A DNA stretch of 64,000 bases from Pelobates cultripes (taxonomy: Eukaryota > Chordata > Amphibia > Anura > Pelobatidae): assembly GCA_933207985.1 (NCBI GenBank), contig OW240918.1, positions 111,707,290-111,771,289 of the forward strand, in the 5' to 3' direction. The position numbers were made by a program, and so were the translations under genes. Shown in pieces: positions 22,820 through 35,900 of this stretch (the first letter of the stretch is position 1; the number at the start of each line of letters is the position of its first letter). The notes beneath the pieces were generated by a model, which did not search any database, was not told the origin of the DNA, and saw only the letters and a list, made by a program, of their open reading frames with translations.

Positions 22820-23559
22820 CAGGGCCGCCATCAAGGGGTGACAACCATAATGGTTGATACGGGCCCGGTGGCCCCCTCCTTCAGGGGCCCGGTCTGCGCT
22901 GTGGCCGTGGTTTAGTCTGACCGGGCCCCAAGTGCTGCTGGGAGGAAGTGGATACTTCCTCCCAGCTCACTCCGCGCGGGAGGAGCGTGCGCGCCAGTGA
23001 AGAGGGAGCCACGCCGACTCCCATCATCCCCAGCCGCCCTCCTGCAAAGAAAAGGTAAGAGACAGGAAGCTGGCTGGAAAATGAGCTGTGTGTGTGTGTC
23101 TGTATGCATGTATGTCTATGTCTGTATGTATGTATGTATGTATGTGTATGTCTATGTGTATGTATGTATGTCTGTCTGTATGTATGTCTGTATGTATGTG
23201 TATGTCTGTCTGCATGTCTATCTGTATGTATGTCTGTATGCATGCATGCATGTATGTCTATGTATGTATGTCTGTCTGTATGTCTATGTATGTCTGTCTG
23301 TCTGTATGTATGTGTATGTCTGTATGTATGTATGTATGTCTGTCTGTATGCATGTATGTCTATCTGGATGCATGCATGTTTGTGTGTATGTCTGTATGTA
23401 TGTCTATGTCTGTCTGTCTGACTGCATGCATGCATGTATGTCTATGTCTGTATGTATGCATGTATGAATGTCTGTCTGTATGTATGTCTATGTCTGTATG
23501 CAGGGCTGGATTAACATAGGGGCTCCAGGCCCAGGCCCATGGAATAAGCCCATTAAAAA

Positions 23560-23590
<31 letters not shown>

Positions 23591-26142
23591 TTTATTTATT
23601 TTTTTACACACTACTCTTAGGTTTGCCAACTGACTGGTATTTTACTGGCACAGCCGGTATTTGAGGCTGCCTGGCTGTGCCGGTATTGCAGTAATACTGG
23701 CAATACAAATGCAGGTATTTTTCTCAATATAAACAGATTACTCTGCAAGATCAGCACCAGCACCAGCCAGTAGGGGTCACTGTGTGTGGAGAGAGGGATA
23801 GGAAGTTACAGCATATTAGTTTGTGAGTGTTAGTGGAAATGTCTGTGAGTGTGTGTCTGTGAGTGGGTATGTCTAAGTGAATGTGTGTGTTTGTCTGTGA
23901 GTGAATGTGTGTGTGTCTGTAAGTGTGTGTGTCTGTAAGTGTGAATGTGTGTGTCTGTAAGTGTGAATGTGTGTGTCTGTAAGTGTGAATGTGTGTGTCG
24001 GTCAGTGAGTGTGTGTGTGTCGGTCAGTGAGTGCGTATGTGTCGGTCAGTGGGGGCGTGCGTCTGTCAGTGAGAGTGTGCATCTGTCAGTGTGTGAGTGT
24101 ATGTCATTGTTTGTCAGTGTATATGAGAGTGTGTGTCTGTCAGTGAGTGAGCGTCTGTCAGTCAAAGTACGGCCTTGACAGGAAAGGGTGGGGGAAATTT
24201 AAACTCGGTTACAGGCATGTACACACACACACACTCAGTTAAAGGCAGCGACACACACAATTAGAGGCAGCATCGACATCAGGGGGTAACCCACACACTT
24301 AGGGCCACCCGATGGGCCCTATATCTTCAGGGGACGGTCAGCGCTGTGGCCGTGGTATAGCGTGACCGGGCCCCTTTAAAAAAAAAAAGCAGCGACAAGT
24401 GCTGCTGGGAGGAAGTGGTCACTTCCTCCCAGCTCACTCCGTGCGGGAGGAGCGCGCGCGCCGGTGAAGAGGGAGAGCCAGGCAGTGAAGAGGGAGCCGC
24501 ACCGACTCCCATCATCCCCAGCCACCCTCCTGCAAAGAAAAGGTAAGAGACAGGAGGGTGGCTGGAAAATTAGCTGTGTGTGTGTCTGTATGCATGTCTG
24601 TCTGTCTGTATGCATGTATGTGTATGCACTTCTGTATGTATGTCTATGTATGTGTATGTATGTCTGTCTGTATGTATGTCTATGTATGTCTGTCTGTATG
24701 CATGCCTGTATGTCTGTCTGTATGTATGTCTGTGTATGTATGTCTGTATGCATGTATGTCTGTTTGTATGTCTGTATGTATGTATGTCTATGTATGTCTG
24801 TCTGTCTGCATGCATGTATGTCTATGTATGTATGTCTGTCTGTGTCTGTCTGTATGCATGTATGTCTGTCTGTATGCATGTATGTCTATGTATGTCTGTC
24901 TGTATGCATGTATGTCTATGTATGTCTGTCTGTCTGTATGTATGTATGTATGCATGTATGTCTGTATGTATGCATGTATGTCTGTCTGTATGTATGTGTA
25001 TGTCTTTATGTCTGTCTGTCTGTATGTATGTCTGTTTGTATGTCTGTATGTATGTATGTCTATGTATGTCTGTCTGCATGCATGTATGTCTATGTATGTA
25101 TGTCTGTCTGTGTCTGTCTGTCTGTCTGTCTGTATGCATGTATGTCTGTCTGTCTGTATGCATGTATGTCTATGTATGTCTGTCTGTATGTATGTATGCA
25201 TGTATGTATGTATGCATGCATGTCTGTCTGTCTGTATGCATGTATGTCTGTCTGTATGTCTATGTATGTCTGTCTGTATGCATGCATGTATGTCAATGTA
25301 TGTCTGTCTGTCTGTATGCATGTTTGTATGCACGTATGTCTATGTATGTATGTATGTCTGTCTATATGCATGCATGTCTGTGTGTATGTCTGTATGTATG
25401 TCTATGTTTGTCTGTCTGTCTGACTGTATGCATGCATGTATGTCTATGTATGTATGTCTGCCTGTATGTATGTCTGTGTATTTATGTATGTATGCATGCA
25501 TGTATGTCTATGGATGTATGTATGTATGTATGCATGTCTGTCTGTATGTATGTATATATGTATGTCTGTATGTCATTATATATGTATGTCTGTATGTCAG
25601 TATGAATGTATGTCTGCATATCATTATGAACGTATGTCTGTGTGTATGTATGTATGGATGTCTGTATGCGTGTATGTCTGTCAGTATGTCTGTATATATG
25701 CATGTATGTCAGTCTGAATGTTTGTATGTATGTCTGTATGTCATTATGAATGTATGTCTGTATGCCATTATGAATGTATGTGTGTATGGATGTAAGTGCC
25801 TGTATGTCTGTGTGTGTGTGTGTGTATGTATGTATGTCGGTGTCTGTATGTATGTATGTCTTTATGTCCTCATGCATGTGTGTCTGTATGTATGTTAGTA
25901 TGTGTCTGTCTTTCACTATGTATGCCTGTGTGTATGTCTCAGTATGTGTGTCAGTATGTATGCCTGTATGCGTGTATGTGTGTCTGTTAGTGTGTCTGTT
26001 AGTATGTATCTGTGTCCTTTTGTATCTGTGTGTGTGTTTGTGTCTGTGTGTGTATTCCTGTGGGCGGTATTTGGAGGCAGGCCCCAGGGGGCCCAGACCC
26101 TGAGCTGAGTTAGGGGCCCCAAAATTTCTGGTGGCGGCCCTG
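22820..26142. mobile_element. hAT-type element with giant tetranucleotide array (copy 1)
   Basis: An exact 8-bp duplication CCTTCATC (22812-22819, 26143-26150) flanks ends CAGGGCCGCCATCAAGG and, complemented, CAGGGCCGCCACCAG. Inside are two similar GC-rich blocks (about 22880-23085 and 24320-24575, sharing GTGCTGCTGGGAGGAAGTGG), each followed by a TATG/TCTG array (23085-23500, 24575-25990), which implies internal duplication or a nested sister copy. There is also an A/TA tract at 23550-23600 and a GTGTGTCTGTAAGTG array at 23820-24170. No transposase. Confidence 0.85.
24575..25990. repeat. (TATG/TCTG/CATG)n tetranucleotide array, 1.4 kb
   Basis: About 350 tetranucleotide steps drawn from TATG, TCTG, CATG and TCTA, giving open frames up to 446 codons in several phases. 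It is embedded in the hAT-type element. These frames have only Met, Cys, Val, Ser, Tyr and Leu and no protein features. Confidence 0.95.
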
Positions 26143-26150
26143 CCTTCATC

Positions 26151-28248
26151 AATACGAAAATAGCACTACTGTTATTCATGATTATGTAGATATGGACAGA
26201 CAGAGAGATAATATACTAAATAAAGCATACGCCATTCTTAAAAAGCATATAGAAAGTTTATTCAAATCTTATAAACCGATGATAAATCTGTATTACATGA
26301 AATAATAGGTATTTAGGTACAAAATACAAAACATAAATCTTCCACACCTCCCAAGTGTCTCTATTTAGGAGAGACAGTCCCTATTTTAGGCCTAAATCCC
26401 ACTGCCCCTCTTTTTTTCCATAATGTCTCTCTTTTCTAGGAGCGTCATATTGTTGGTGTAATATCTTCATATTGTTGTGTATAGCAGAGTTTCACAGCAA
26501 TAATACTCACACTAATGTTTCGAAACAGCAATAAATCAGTTGTGGTAACCTGATTGGTAAACGTTACTGTTTGATTATTAGAAAATAAATGCAGTATTGA
26601 TGTGCGTACATCTGATAAAACAAATACAAACCACATTGCATTCCATTAAAAAACAATTCAATGGAATAAAGTTTATAAAATCATCTATCTTTTGCAAAAA
26701 TATATGGTCTTGTTTAGCAATTTAATGCCTTCATTTCATAAGCTTGCCCTTCCTACAAAAATTAGCAAAGATTAAACCACTCTATGAGATATTCATCCTT
26801 TGGGACCCTTGGCAACATAAATTTTTTCCAAATTATATATTATGCACCATTATAACTGTAATACACTTGAATGTCCCTTTAAGTTTTTTTTTAAGTGCAT
26901 CATAAAAGATGTAATACCAGTTGAAAATCTGTTCTAACTTCAGCTAAAACTATTATCATAAGTCAATAAACTACAATAGCTCAGCATGTCCCACCAGGGG
27001 TTTCTATTCATAACTCACACAGAGTTATTTACTAAACACTGGATTGTGTCCTCATGGACAAAATTCTGAGAAAAATTACCGAATTCCGACTGCATTGGCA
27101 ATTCTCATATTTACTGAAGCCAAATGCCGTCAGGATTCATTCGGTCTGACAGATTCTGTAACATTGGTCCGGGTGAGTTTGGGAATTTGATTTCCACATC
27201 TCCACCAATGAACAGCGCAGGAATCAGAGATTTATCAACGTACACATGGTGGCGAATTATAAACCAAATGAATTCAACAGGATGCTCGTTCACAAATTAT
27301 CATTCACTTGCTATTTGCAAGTGAATTGATCATTTGAAGAATTATTTGCCCGCTGGCAGAATTAGCAGCCACTGGGCATATTGTTATAAAACCCTTGCAA
27401 TCTCGGAGGTTAATTATGTGGCAGCTGGTCAGTGCTTGCTCCATTTGCCTTATTTGCCATCCAACAGGTGGAACATTTCCAATAAAATTAAAACTAGCGA
27501 CTAAGCAACCATTGCTGCCCAGTCGCTAGAAAAGGAGGATGGCGTTTGAGAAATAACAGGAGGGGGAGATCATCAGGTGAGGGATACCTTAAATTTTAAG
27601 AAGGCGCCGTGCATTCTGTCCTCCACCCATGCCGCATTATTGGTGGGGGTCATAATATTTATAAAATAGGAGACAACCTTGTGTCCCTTTCCCTGTCCTC
27701 CACCCATGGGCCAATTATTAATAATAAGGGAAGGGGACCAAGGGTCCCCTCCCCAGGCCAGTGTATGGGGGCCCTAGATAATTATAAAGTGGTGGTTGGG
27801 TATGACATTACCCCCCCCTCCACATAATAATAATTTACCCTCTCCCACCCCAGTGGCTTTAATAATAATAATAATAATATGTTTCCCCAATCTCCTAGCC
27901 ACCCCTTAAAATAATTCACCTACCTAGCCACTTTTTTTTTTAAAGTGCGGATCACAGAAAAAGATAATCCACCTTTACCCATAGAGGGCTCTCCACAGAA
28001 AGAGTGCTCCTAGCAGGGCAACCAACCAACCAGAACGCTCTGACAGCCAAGTCTCAAGAAAAGTGAGACTTGGCTGTCAGAGTGCACTGATTGGTTGACA
28101 TGTTTATAAAGTTAGACATTTTTCTGACATTACCCCTTATTAAATTTAAATTACATTAAAGGAACTCACTGAGCACCACTGCAGCTTATCGCTTATCACA
28201 TGTATGATTCAAAGACCATAGCGTCCCTTCAGTTTTTATCAATCATTT
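26151..28248. other. Intergenic sequence, no gene recognised
   Basis: AT-rich. Fragments of frog-type foldback repeats are visible (TTCTGAGAAAAATTACCG near 27068; CCTCCACCCATG repeated at 27620 and 27698; ATAATAATAAT at 27862; a TTGGCTGTCAGAG / CTCTGACAGCCAA hairpin at 28036-28083). No exon-like open frame with splice sites was found. Confidence 0.45.
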
Positions 28249-28795
28249 TTAAAGGGCTACTCCAACCACGATGACCACTTTAGTGTATTTGAAGTGGTCA
28301 TTGTGGTTGGAGTCTATTTGCTGCTTGACATACATATATATTTGCACTTGTGTGCCGAGGCTAGTTACACCCCTGGCACACGTGACTTTAGCACCAGATG
28401 CCAAATTCTGTACTGACAAATGTAAATTTTGCATACTTTATGTCTTTTGTCAGCATGCGCATGCAAGGTAACTGCAATGGAAAGATCGTTCCCACCTCCC
28501 TCCATTACTTGCTTTTTGTTTTTTGACTCAAAGATCACTTCCTCTCCTCACTACCTCTCCCTCCCCAAGAGCGCACATGGACAAAACATCATCAATGAGA
28601 TTCCTGTCGTGAGACCACGAAAGGTTCCTGCTGATGCGAGACAGAGGAGGGAGTCCGGTGCTGGATTACAGGTAAATTTAGCATCTTTTACTGTATTTTA
28701 TGTTTCGGGAGGGGGGTAGGGGCTTGTGACAATGCCCAAAAGGGCATTGTAAATTTGAAATTTAAACTGACCTAAAGAGTTGGAGTAACCCTTAA
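28249..28795. mobile_element. T2-like MITE
   Basis: TTAA at 28249-28252 and 28792-28795. The left end AGGGCTACTCCAACCACGAT folds on its own complement ATTGTGGTTGGAGT at about 28300. The right end complement is AGGGTTACTCCAACTC. Confidence 0.8.
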
Positions 28796-29454
28796 AGAGG
28801 TTTCACAAAAACAACCCCAGAATGTTACCTGGAGCCCACCCTACCGCCTGAAATCCCATATAAAGAAGTTTCACCTTGTTATTTGTGTATTTTAAAATAT
28901 TTCTACAGCTAAGCAGTAGTCTCTCTGTGACTGAAATAACCTGTAGCATTTATGCTTGAACTGTCCCTTTAACTAAACTTTAAGAATATTTTTCTTTTTT
29001 AACCATAGCTCTGTAAAGGTCTCCTCTTGTATAATATATTAATTATTATATTACTCTGATTATTCCTGCTGTCATACAAATTATTTATACAGCTGGCAGG
29101 AGTTTTCACATACTTTTCCAAAGCCGCCCTCTCCAAGTGGTCCGTGAAACAGCAGGGTTTTCAATTAAATGGACTCTTTTGATGATGGTCCAGGTCGTGA
29201 AATTGACTGCTGTGTTGGGGGACACGCTAAGCACCATAACTACTATGGTGCACAGGTTCAGCATCCAGGCCCCTTTGTCATCCTCTTTATTCCTATGTCT
29301 TTTTGATACTACTTTCTTCTTCTTTCCCTTTGATTCTTCCCGCTTCCTCTTGTTAACTGCTGATGAGGGTCCAGGTTGTGATATTTACTCCTTTGATGTG
29401 GTTCCAGGTTCAGCATCCACTTTCCTTTGTATCTTTACATTGTAATACTGCAGT
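28796..29454. other. No gene recognised
   Basis: AT-rich intergenic DNA. It contains two similar GGTCCAGGTYGTGA segments near 29188 and 29368, about 180 bp apart. Confidence 0.4.
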
Positions 29455-31105
29455 CAGGGCCGCCATCAGAACTTGTGGGGCCCCTAACACAGCTCAAGGT
29501 CTGGGTCCCCCAGGTGCCTGCCTCCAAGCCCCGCCTCCAAATCCCGCCCACAGGAATACACTCACACACAGACACAAAAGGACACAGACACACACACAGA
29601 AATATATACACATACTAACACACACACATACTGAAACATATACACACACACACATACAGACACATACACATGCATAAGGAGATACAGATACACACACACA
29701 CATACTGACATACAGACACACACATTGACGTACATACATACTCACATACTGACACACACACACATACATACATACAGACATACACATAAATACATACTGA
29801 CATACATACACAATGGCATACATACACAATGGCATACATACACATACATACTGATATACATACATACAGACATACACACACACAAACATACAGATAGATA
29901 TATACATACACATATACATACAGACATACTGACATACACACACACACATACATACATGCATACTGACATACATACACATAGATATATACATACATACATA
30001 CTGACGTACACACATACATACTGACATACATACTGACATATATACATACTGACATACACACACACATACAGATAGACACATACATACTGACATACACACA
30101 CAGGCATATATACATATTGACACACACACAGAAATACATACTGACATATACATACTGACACACACAGACATACATACTGACACACACACACACAGACATA
30201 CATACTGACATATATACATACTGACATACACACACACATACAAATAGACACATACACACACACATACAGACATACATACATGCATACTGACATACATGCA
30301 CACATACATACTGATAGATAGATAGATATATACATACATACATACTGACATACACAATCACACACACACACACACACAGACATACATACACACACAGACA
30401 TACATGCATACTGACATACATACACACTGATAGATAGATACATACATACATACTGACATACACAAACACACACACACACTCACAGACATACACACACACA
30501 CACACACACACAGAAATGCATGCATACTGACATACATACACACTGATAGATTGATATATACATACTGACATACACACACAGACATACATACTGACATATA
30601 TACATACTGACATACATACAGACATACATACTGACATATATACATACTGACATGCACACACACACACACACACACACATACAGATAGACACATACACACA
30701 TACATGCATACTGATAGATATATACATACATACATACTGACATACACAGACATACAGACATACATGCAGACACATACATATACACACACACCTCATTTAT
30801 CAGCCACCTCTCCTCTGCTCTCCTCGGCTGTCTCTCTTCCCCTGCGCCGAGTAAGCTGGGAGAAAGTGACCGGCTGTAACTTCCTCCCAGCGGCACTTGC
30901 GGTGCAGAGGCAATTTGTTTTTAAAGGGGCCCGGCTGCGCTATTACACGGCCGCAGCTCTGACCGGGCCCCTGAAGATATAAGGCTCATCAGGTGGCCCT
31001 AAATGCTTAGGCCACCTAATGGGCTCTGGTGCAGATGCACCTGCAGCAGTTTCGCCGCTCCACGTGGGGGCCCGTCATGGTTGTCACCCCCTGATGGCGG
31101 CCCTG
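29455..31105. mobile_element. hAT-type element with CATA array (copy 2, inverted relative to copy 1)
   Basis: Ends CAGGGCCGCCATCAG are inverted repeats. CTGCAGT is duplicated on both sides (29448-29454, 31106-31112). The left terminal block (GGAGGCGGGG, TCTGGGT) corresponds to the right end of the 22.8-kb element, and the right block (GTTGTCACCCCCTGATGG) to its left end, so this is the same family in the opposite orientation. The centre (about 29565-30795) is an ACATACATACTGACATAC array with GATA patches. Confidence 0.85.
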
Positions 31106-31112
31106 CTGCAGT

Positions 31113-32120
31113 AAAGCTAAAATTAAAATGCTGCGAATGGCCCACACACAGTAATAGAGTGTAATTCACAAGCTTTCTCTTACAGTAAACCTGGGGTGCT
31201 CATATTATGGTAGTGTAGGGTTGACTAGGGTTCCCACCTTTTTTGGAATAAATTACCGGCCATTCTAATTTGCATAATTCATTATATATGCATGACATCA
31301 CAAGGCACGGCAAAATTTACTAATAAACTACTTACAATGTTTGTGGATTTTATGTATTTATTATACTAATAAAAGTATTGTTTGGCCACTGCTTATATTG
31401 TTTTTTGCCCCACACGTTTAGTTGTTTTTTATTCTCCAGAATGTTGTTTCCTACCTGGCACCTGCTATCACCACCTGCAGACTACCATCTAAAGAACCCT
31501 AAGTGGGGATTATGCTATCCATGCTTGAAACATAGAGTGGTTTGCCATGTGTGTCATTCCTAAACCCCCCAGCCCCTCCATGTGTGTCATTCCCAATTCC
31601 CCCCCTCTAGTGCCTCCAATTGTGTCATTCTCTCTCAGCCTCTCCTTGTGTAATTGTTCACTGGACAGCAGTATCAGTACTAATAAGAGGTACTCTTTCA
31701 GTGCGCACTTCCCGTCAGACCACTCGGCCATGCTACACACAGGGCAGGAAGGGAACAGCACAGCTCTCCCCTCCTGCTGATAACCAAGCAACCGCAGACC
31801 CCAGCCAATGCGTCAGTGCACCAGCCCTGAAGAGATAGTGGTGGCCCATGGTCGAAGGGGTCGTGGTTGCAGCCGGGCCCCCTGTAGTGATGGGCCCAGT
31901 TGCAGTTGCGAGCCCTGCGACCGTGGTAGGTACGCCACTGAATACATCTCTATTCGGCTTTCAAGGTTCTTTGTTGCATGGCCAATCTGTTGGTGTGGAG
32001 TTAGCAGGACTTTCTTTCGTTAGGTGGGCCATCCCACAATAATATATCAAAGCATTTGCAAATGGAAAATCTGTTACAATGCTTTTTACTTATTATTATT
32101 TGGACAAATGAACAAATGGT
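31113..32120. other. Repeat-derived sequence, no gene
   Basis: About 31545-31640 holds CCTCCATGTGTGTCATTCC-type short tandem repeats. A hAT-like right end, TACGCCACTG, closes at 31940, but its left partner is not evident. Confidence 0.45.
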
Positions 32121-32240
32121 TTAAAGGAGCACTACAGGGTAAGGAACACAAATGTGTATTCTTAACCCTATAGTGTAAAAAACACCTTCTAACCCCCTTA
32201 AATAAGTTAATAGCTTACCTCATTAAAGGTACCCAATTGC
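32121..32240. mobile_element. T2-like MITE, left part
   Basis: TTAA (32121-32124) followed by AGGAGCACTACAGGG, folding back on AACCCTATAGTGT. No clean right terminus. Confidence 0.55.
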
Positions 32241-32723
32241 AGGGTAAAGAGGTGTGGATTTGCACATTTAGTTTAAATTTGCACACCCTACTCATAGGTA
32301 CTTGTTAAATATAGGCATAAGTAAACATACAGGATTATTGAATTGAAGCTGAATTAAAAGTGAATTTCAAATTTGTAATCAAAATAGTCGAAGTAGAAAG
32401 CAAATTCCAATTCAGCTTTGCTTTCTATTCAGTTACTCTGGCCTTTAATTTGAATTTCACTTTAAATTCTCACTTTAGTGAAAAACCTTGATAATATTAA
32501 AAATTCTGAGAATCGTCAGCTCCCCGTAAAATTCATCCTTACTATCAAAAACCATGCATGACTAATCTTTATTAGTTCTCTAAGAGCTGCTTGAACTAAA
32601 TACTATTCCCATGTGTATATTTCTGTATATTAGAAATGTATGTTTGCCTGTAACACCTGTTTAGAGAACTACTAGTGACACAGAACATTACTATGGCCAA
32701 AACACCCTTGACATGTCACGTTT

Positions 32724-32763
32724 ATTTGCATAATTACTACTAGAAATTGACTTAAAACACGTG
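32724..32763 (+). promoter_or_regulatory. TNFRSF17: TNFRSF17 proximal promoter: octamer and E-box candidates
   Basis: A perfect ATTTGCAT (complement ATGCAAAT) lies at 32724-32731, about 60 bp before the start codon. This is the octamer bound by Oct-1/Oct-2 in immunoglobulin promoters. A CACGTG E-box follows at 32758-32763. Both fit a B-lineage promoter, but either can occur by chance in AT-rich DNA. The transcription start site is not determined. Confidence 0.4.
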
Positions 32764-32792
32764 TACAAGATGCATCGTGCTTCAGTTCAGAA

Positions 32793-32913
32793 ATGGAATA
32801 CCACTGTCCCCCAAACAATTATTTTGATGCTTTGCTGCAGTCGTGCCAATCCTGTAGTCTCTTATGTATATCATCACCACCACGAGCGTGCCTGCGTTTT
32901 TGTGCAACAACTG
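32793..32913 (+). CDS. TNFRSF17: TNFRSF17 exon 1: six-cysteine ligand-binding domain
   Basis: The exon encodes 40 codons plus one base and ends in donor GTAAGT. The six cysteines at residues 5, 18, 21, 25, 33 and 37 give spacing C-x12-C-x2-C-x3-C-x7-C-x3-C, one residue shorter in one loop than human [12 protein letters not shown] carries the D-x-L core (D12, L14) that contacts BAFF and APRIL in the known receptors. The Met at 32793 is chosen because it stands four residues before the first cysteine, as expected for a receptor without a signal peptide. An upstream ATG at 32770 is in another frame. Confidence 0.9.
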
Positions 32914-35900
32914 GTAAGTACATTTTCATCACGTGTAGGTTTTTTCTATTTTTTAATATCTGCAATCGTTCTCAAAGTTATGTTTCTATTTGTCAATTGT
33001 GGTTTCATTACATTTTATTCTCAGAACAAAAAAAAGCTCAGAATAATTGATAGATTTTCTCTGTCAATGTTTGTATTGAGCTGTAATGATAAAAGACATT
33101 TGTAAATAATGAACAAGAGTCCAAAGCACGTGTACATATAAAACAACGCTATTCAAACAAGCTTGGTTGAAGTTGTATATCTATGGAGCCTATATAATAT
33201 AAGTGAGATGCTCCATACGTTGGTTCAAAAATCTCATACTTTGTCTTTCCTCCTATAGAGCTGTGGTCTCTTATAACAGCAGCTCGTAGATTGTTTTTGT
33301 CTATGTTTATGCATACCATCTGTCTATCCATATGCAGGCCTGTAGTTGTATTCTTACCAGTTAAATACAAACTATCTTTTGAGGTTCGTTGGTATATCTT
33401 TATAGGTATCGCAGAGATCTGGACATTGTCTGAAATAACGGTTCAATAGTAATCAATGGTGATTCATGACAGGAAAACATGGTATCATGTTTAGATTTGT
33501 TTAAAAAAAAAACAAGAAGCACTATGGGACCTAGTTGCCAAACAGCAAACTGTGATGACTTGAAACTTTTGGAAAATATAGGCTAATAAGCAGAAATTTG
33601 TTTTCATATTCTGTCTCATTTCTCAAGTTAACAATTTGTTGTAAGACAATAAAATACACACTTACATAGATGCACACACACACACATACACACACACACA
33701 ATAATATAGTCAATAATATAGACATAATACCAATAAAACACCTAAAATTTAAAATAAATTACATATTTGTGTTTTATTGCTATTATGTCTGTGTTATTGA
33801 TTGCCATTGAAAGAGAAGCAATTAACAATTTTTAAGATGGTGGAATGTACCATCATAAAGTCATTTGGCTGTGAATTTTCCACATAAACCGACTTTGTTG
33901 TAAAAAAACAAAAACCTTTCCTATAACAATCAAAAAAGGTTTTTTAATGGCATTTAAGACCTATAACCTCCCAGAACAGCACCTAGTCATGGGCCATTTT
34001 GGGAGATATATATTAAAGTATTCTGGTGCAAAAATGTAAAAGGAAAGGAGCCAGCAATGAAACGTGCCTGCTGGTTCTACTGGTTTTGATGGTTATTTAA
34101 CTACTTTTAGTATTTTATATCACATTTTACAACAGAACACTTTTATAAATCTTCCCCCTTGGCTTCAGTTGACTATTTACCTTTTACAAAACAGTATGTA
34201 AACCATAGATTCAATAAATAATAGAGTTGAACCCTCATTTGTTTCCTTTGATTATCGTATAAGTTGTATTAATTCCTTCACTACCAGCTGGTTTGCAGGA
34301 AAACAACCCCCAGAATCCGAGTATGTCAGTGCGCCTAGATGGGGCATTATTTAATGGACGCTAAAATCAACATTTGGTCTAGACAGAAAAACCTTTTATA
34401 AACTCATTTGCCAATTAAAAGGGCTACAGATAAGAAAACAGAGTTGTAACTGTTTTACTCACATAGTCTATAATCATTTCAGCTATACATTTTCCAATGT
34501 GCACTCAGTTCTGTCTGTGAGCCTGTGTATCAGTGAGCTTGTGTGCTTGTGTCAGTGAGATTGTCTGTGCCGGCATGTGAGTATGCTTACTGTATAATTT
34601 CATTTTTTATTTTTTTTTAATGGGCCAATATTTTGAATAAAAACAACATACCAATAATCAATTATATATATGTGTGTGTGTAAATATATATATATATACA
34701 CACACAAACACACACACTTAATTGATAATGTTAAATATTACTATATAACATTTAAAATATTGCTATGTCTTGCTACCCCAGATGATTGAGTGATTTATAA
34801 ACATAGATATTATGTACATAGATAATATGTAGACAGATAAATAGATAGACACACGTATAAACACTGCGTGACACAATCACTTATAAGGCTGGCATACATT
34901 TTTTTCCAGGGCTACTTTGTATTCCCAGTCTGGCACGGCCAGTGGACTCCAGACACTGTGACCACTTCAATGAGATTGAGTAGTTTCAGTACCTAGTTGC
35001 CTTCAGTGTCTCATTAAATTGTAAATGTAATTATTAAAATGACTAAGTCATACATGAAAGATTCTTTTATTTTCTTTATATCTGCAATCTGATGTGCATT
35101 TATAAAAAAAACAAACAAAAAAAAACCAAGGCTTTGAGGAAGTAGCAATGTCCCTTTTTTCGCTAGTAACGTTTGGGTGACTTATAATCGTAACTTCATG
35201 TTTTTAAGTGATTACATGGTATAAGTAGGTCAGCAATTAATGTGTACATCTTTTGTAATACAATAGTACTGTGTAACTGTATTGGATGTCTTCTGTTGTT
35301 ACTGCCTGATAATAAAAAAAGAATTGCAAAACAATCAACTTGTCTAGAATTGACCTTGTATTTGTTGTATTTCTGTTGTGTATTCCCATTGTACAGCACT
35401 GAAGAAAATGTTGGCATTGCACAATAAATAAATAATGGTCATGTCTCTACCCTAACACCTCAACCCTGAATATCCCATAACTAATGTGTATTTAACGTAG
35501 CTATAGTAAAAATACCCCCCTTATTGATTTAAATGAAGAAATATTGACAATTAATCAATTGCAGGGCCGGACTGGGAACTTAATGCAGCCCTGGAAAAAA
35601 CATTATATACCAGCCCAATAATACGTTTATTGTGTGCAGATATAGATACACGTTTATTGTGTGCAGATATAGAGGTGGAAAAGATTACTTAAAATTAAAA
35701 AATTATTGCTCCAACGTGAATGAAAGCTTAAAAATAAACAAAAGAGCGGATTTATTTTAAGCAGACGGGCATTTGCATATAATCAATGTTTTAGTCCAAT
35801 TACCTTGACATATTAAGGAAAGTATGGTAATGGAACTAAAATGGTGAATGTATGCTGTTGTACAAATGTAAAAAATTAAGTTATCTTGTTAATTTTAAAG

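Noticed and set aside
22881..23629. Open frames rich in His/Thr or Cys/Val
   Set aside because: Microsatellite translation only.
24464..25898. Very long open frames (319, 341 and 446 codons) rich in Cys, Met, Val and Ser
   Set aside because: They arise from a tetranucleotide array that lacks stop codons in several frames at once. The composition is only the repeat, with no domain and no splice context.
29494..30796. Long minus-strand frames (up to 393 codons)
   Set aside because: Same cause: the CATA/CACA array inside a hAT-type element.
32770..33105. Alternative reading frame through BCMA exon 1
   Set aside because: It runs through the donor into intron and lacks the six-cysteine pattern, which is found in the frame starting at 32793.
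33149..33370. 73-codon minus-strand frame without low complexity
   Set aside because: Looks superficially protein-like but matches no family I know, has no visible splice sites fitting a gene, and lies in an intron. It is more likely an unidentified repeat.
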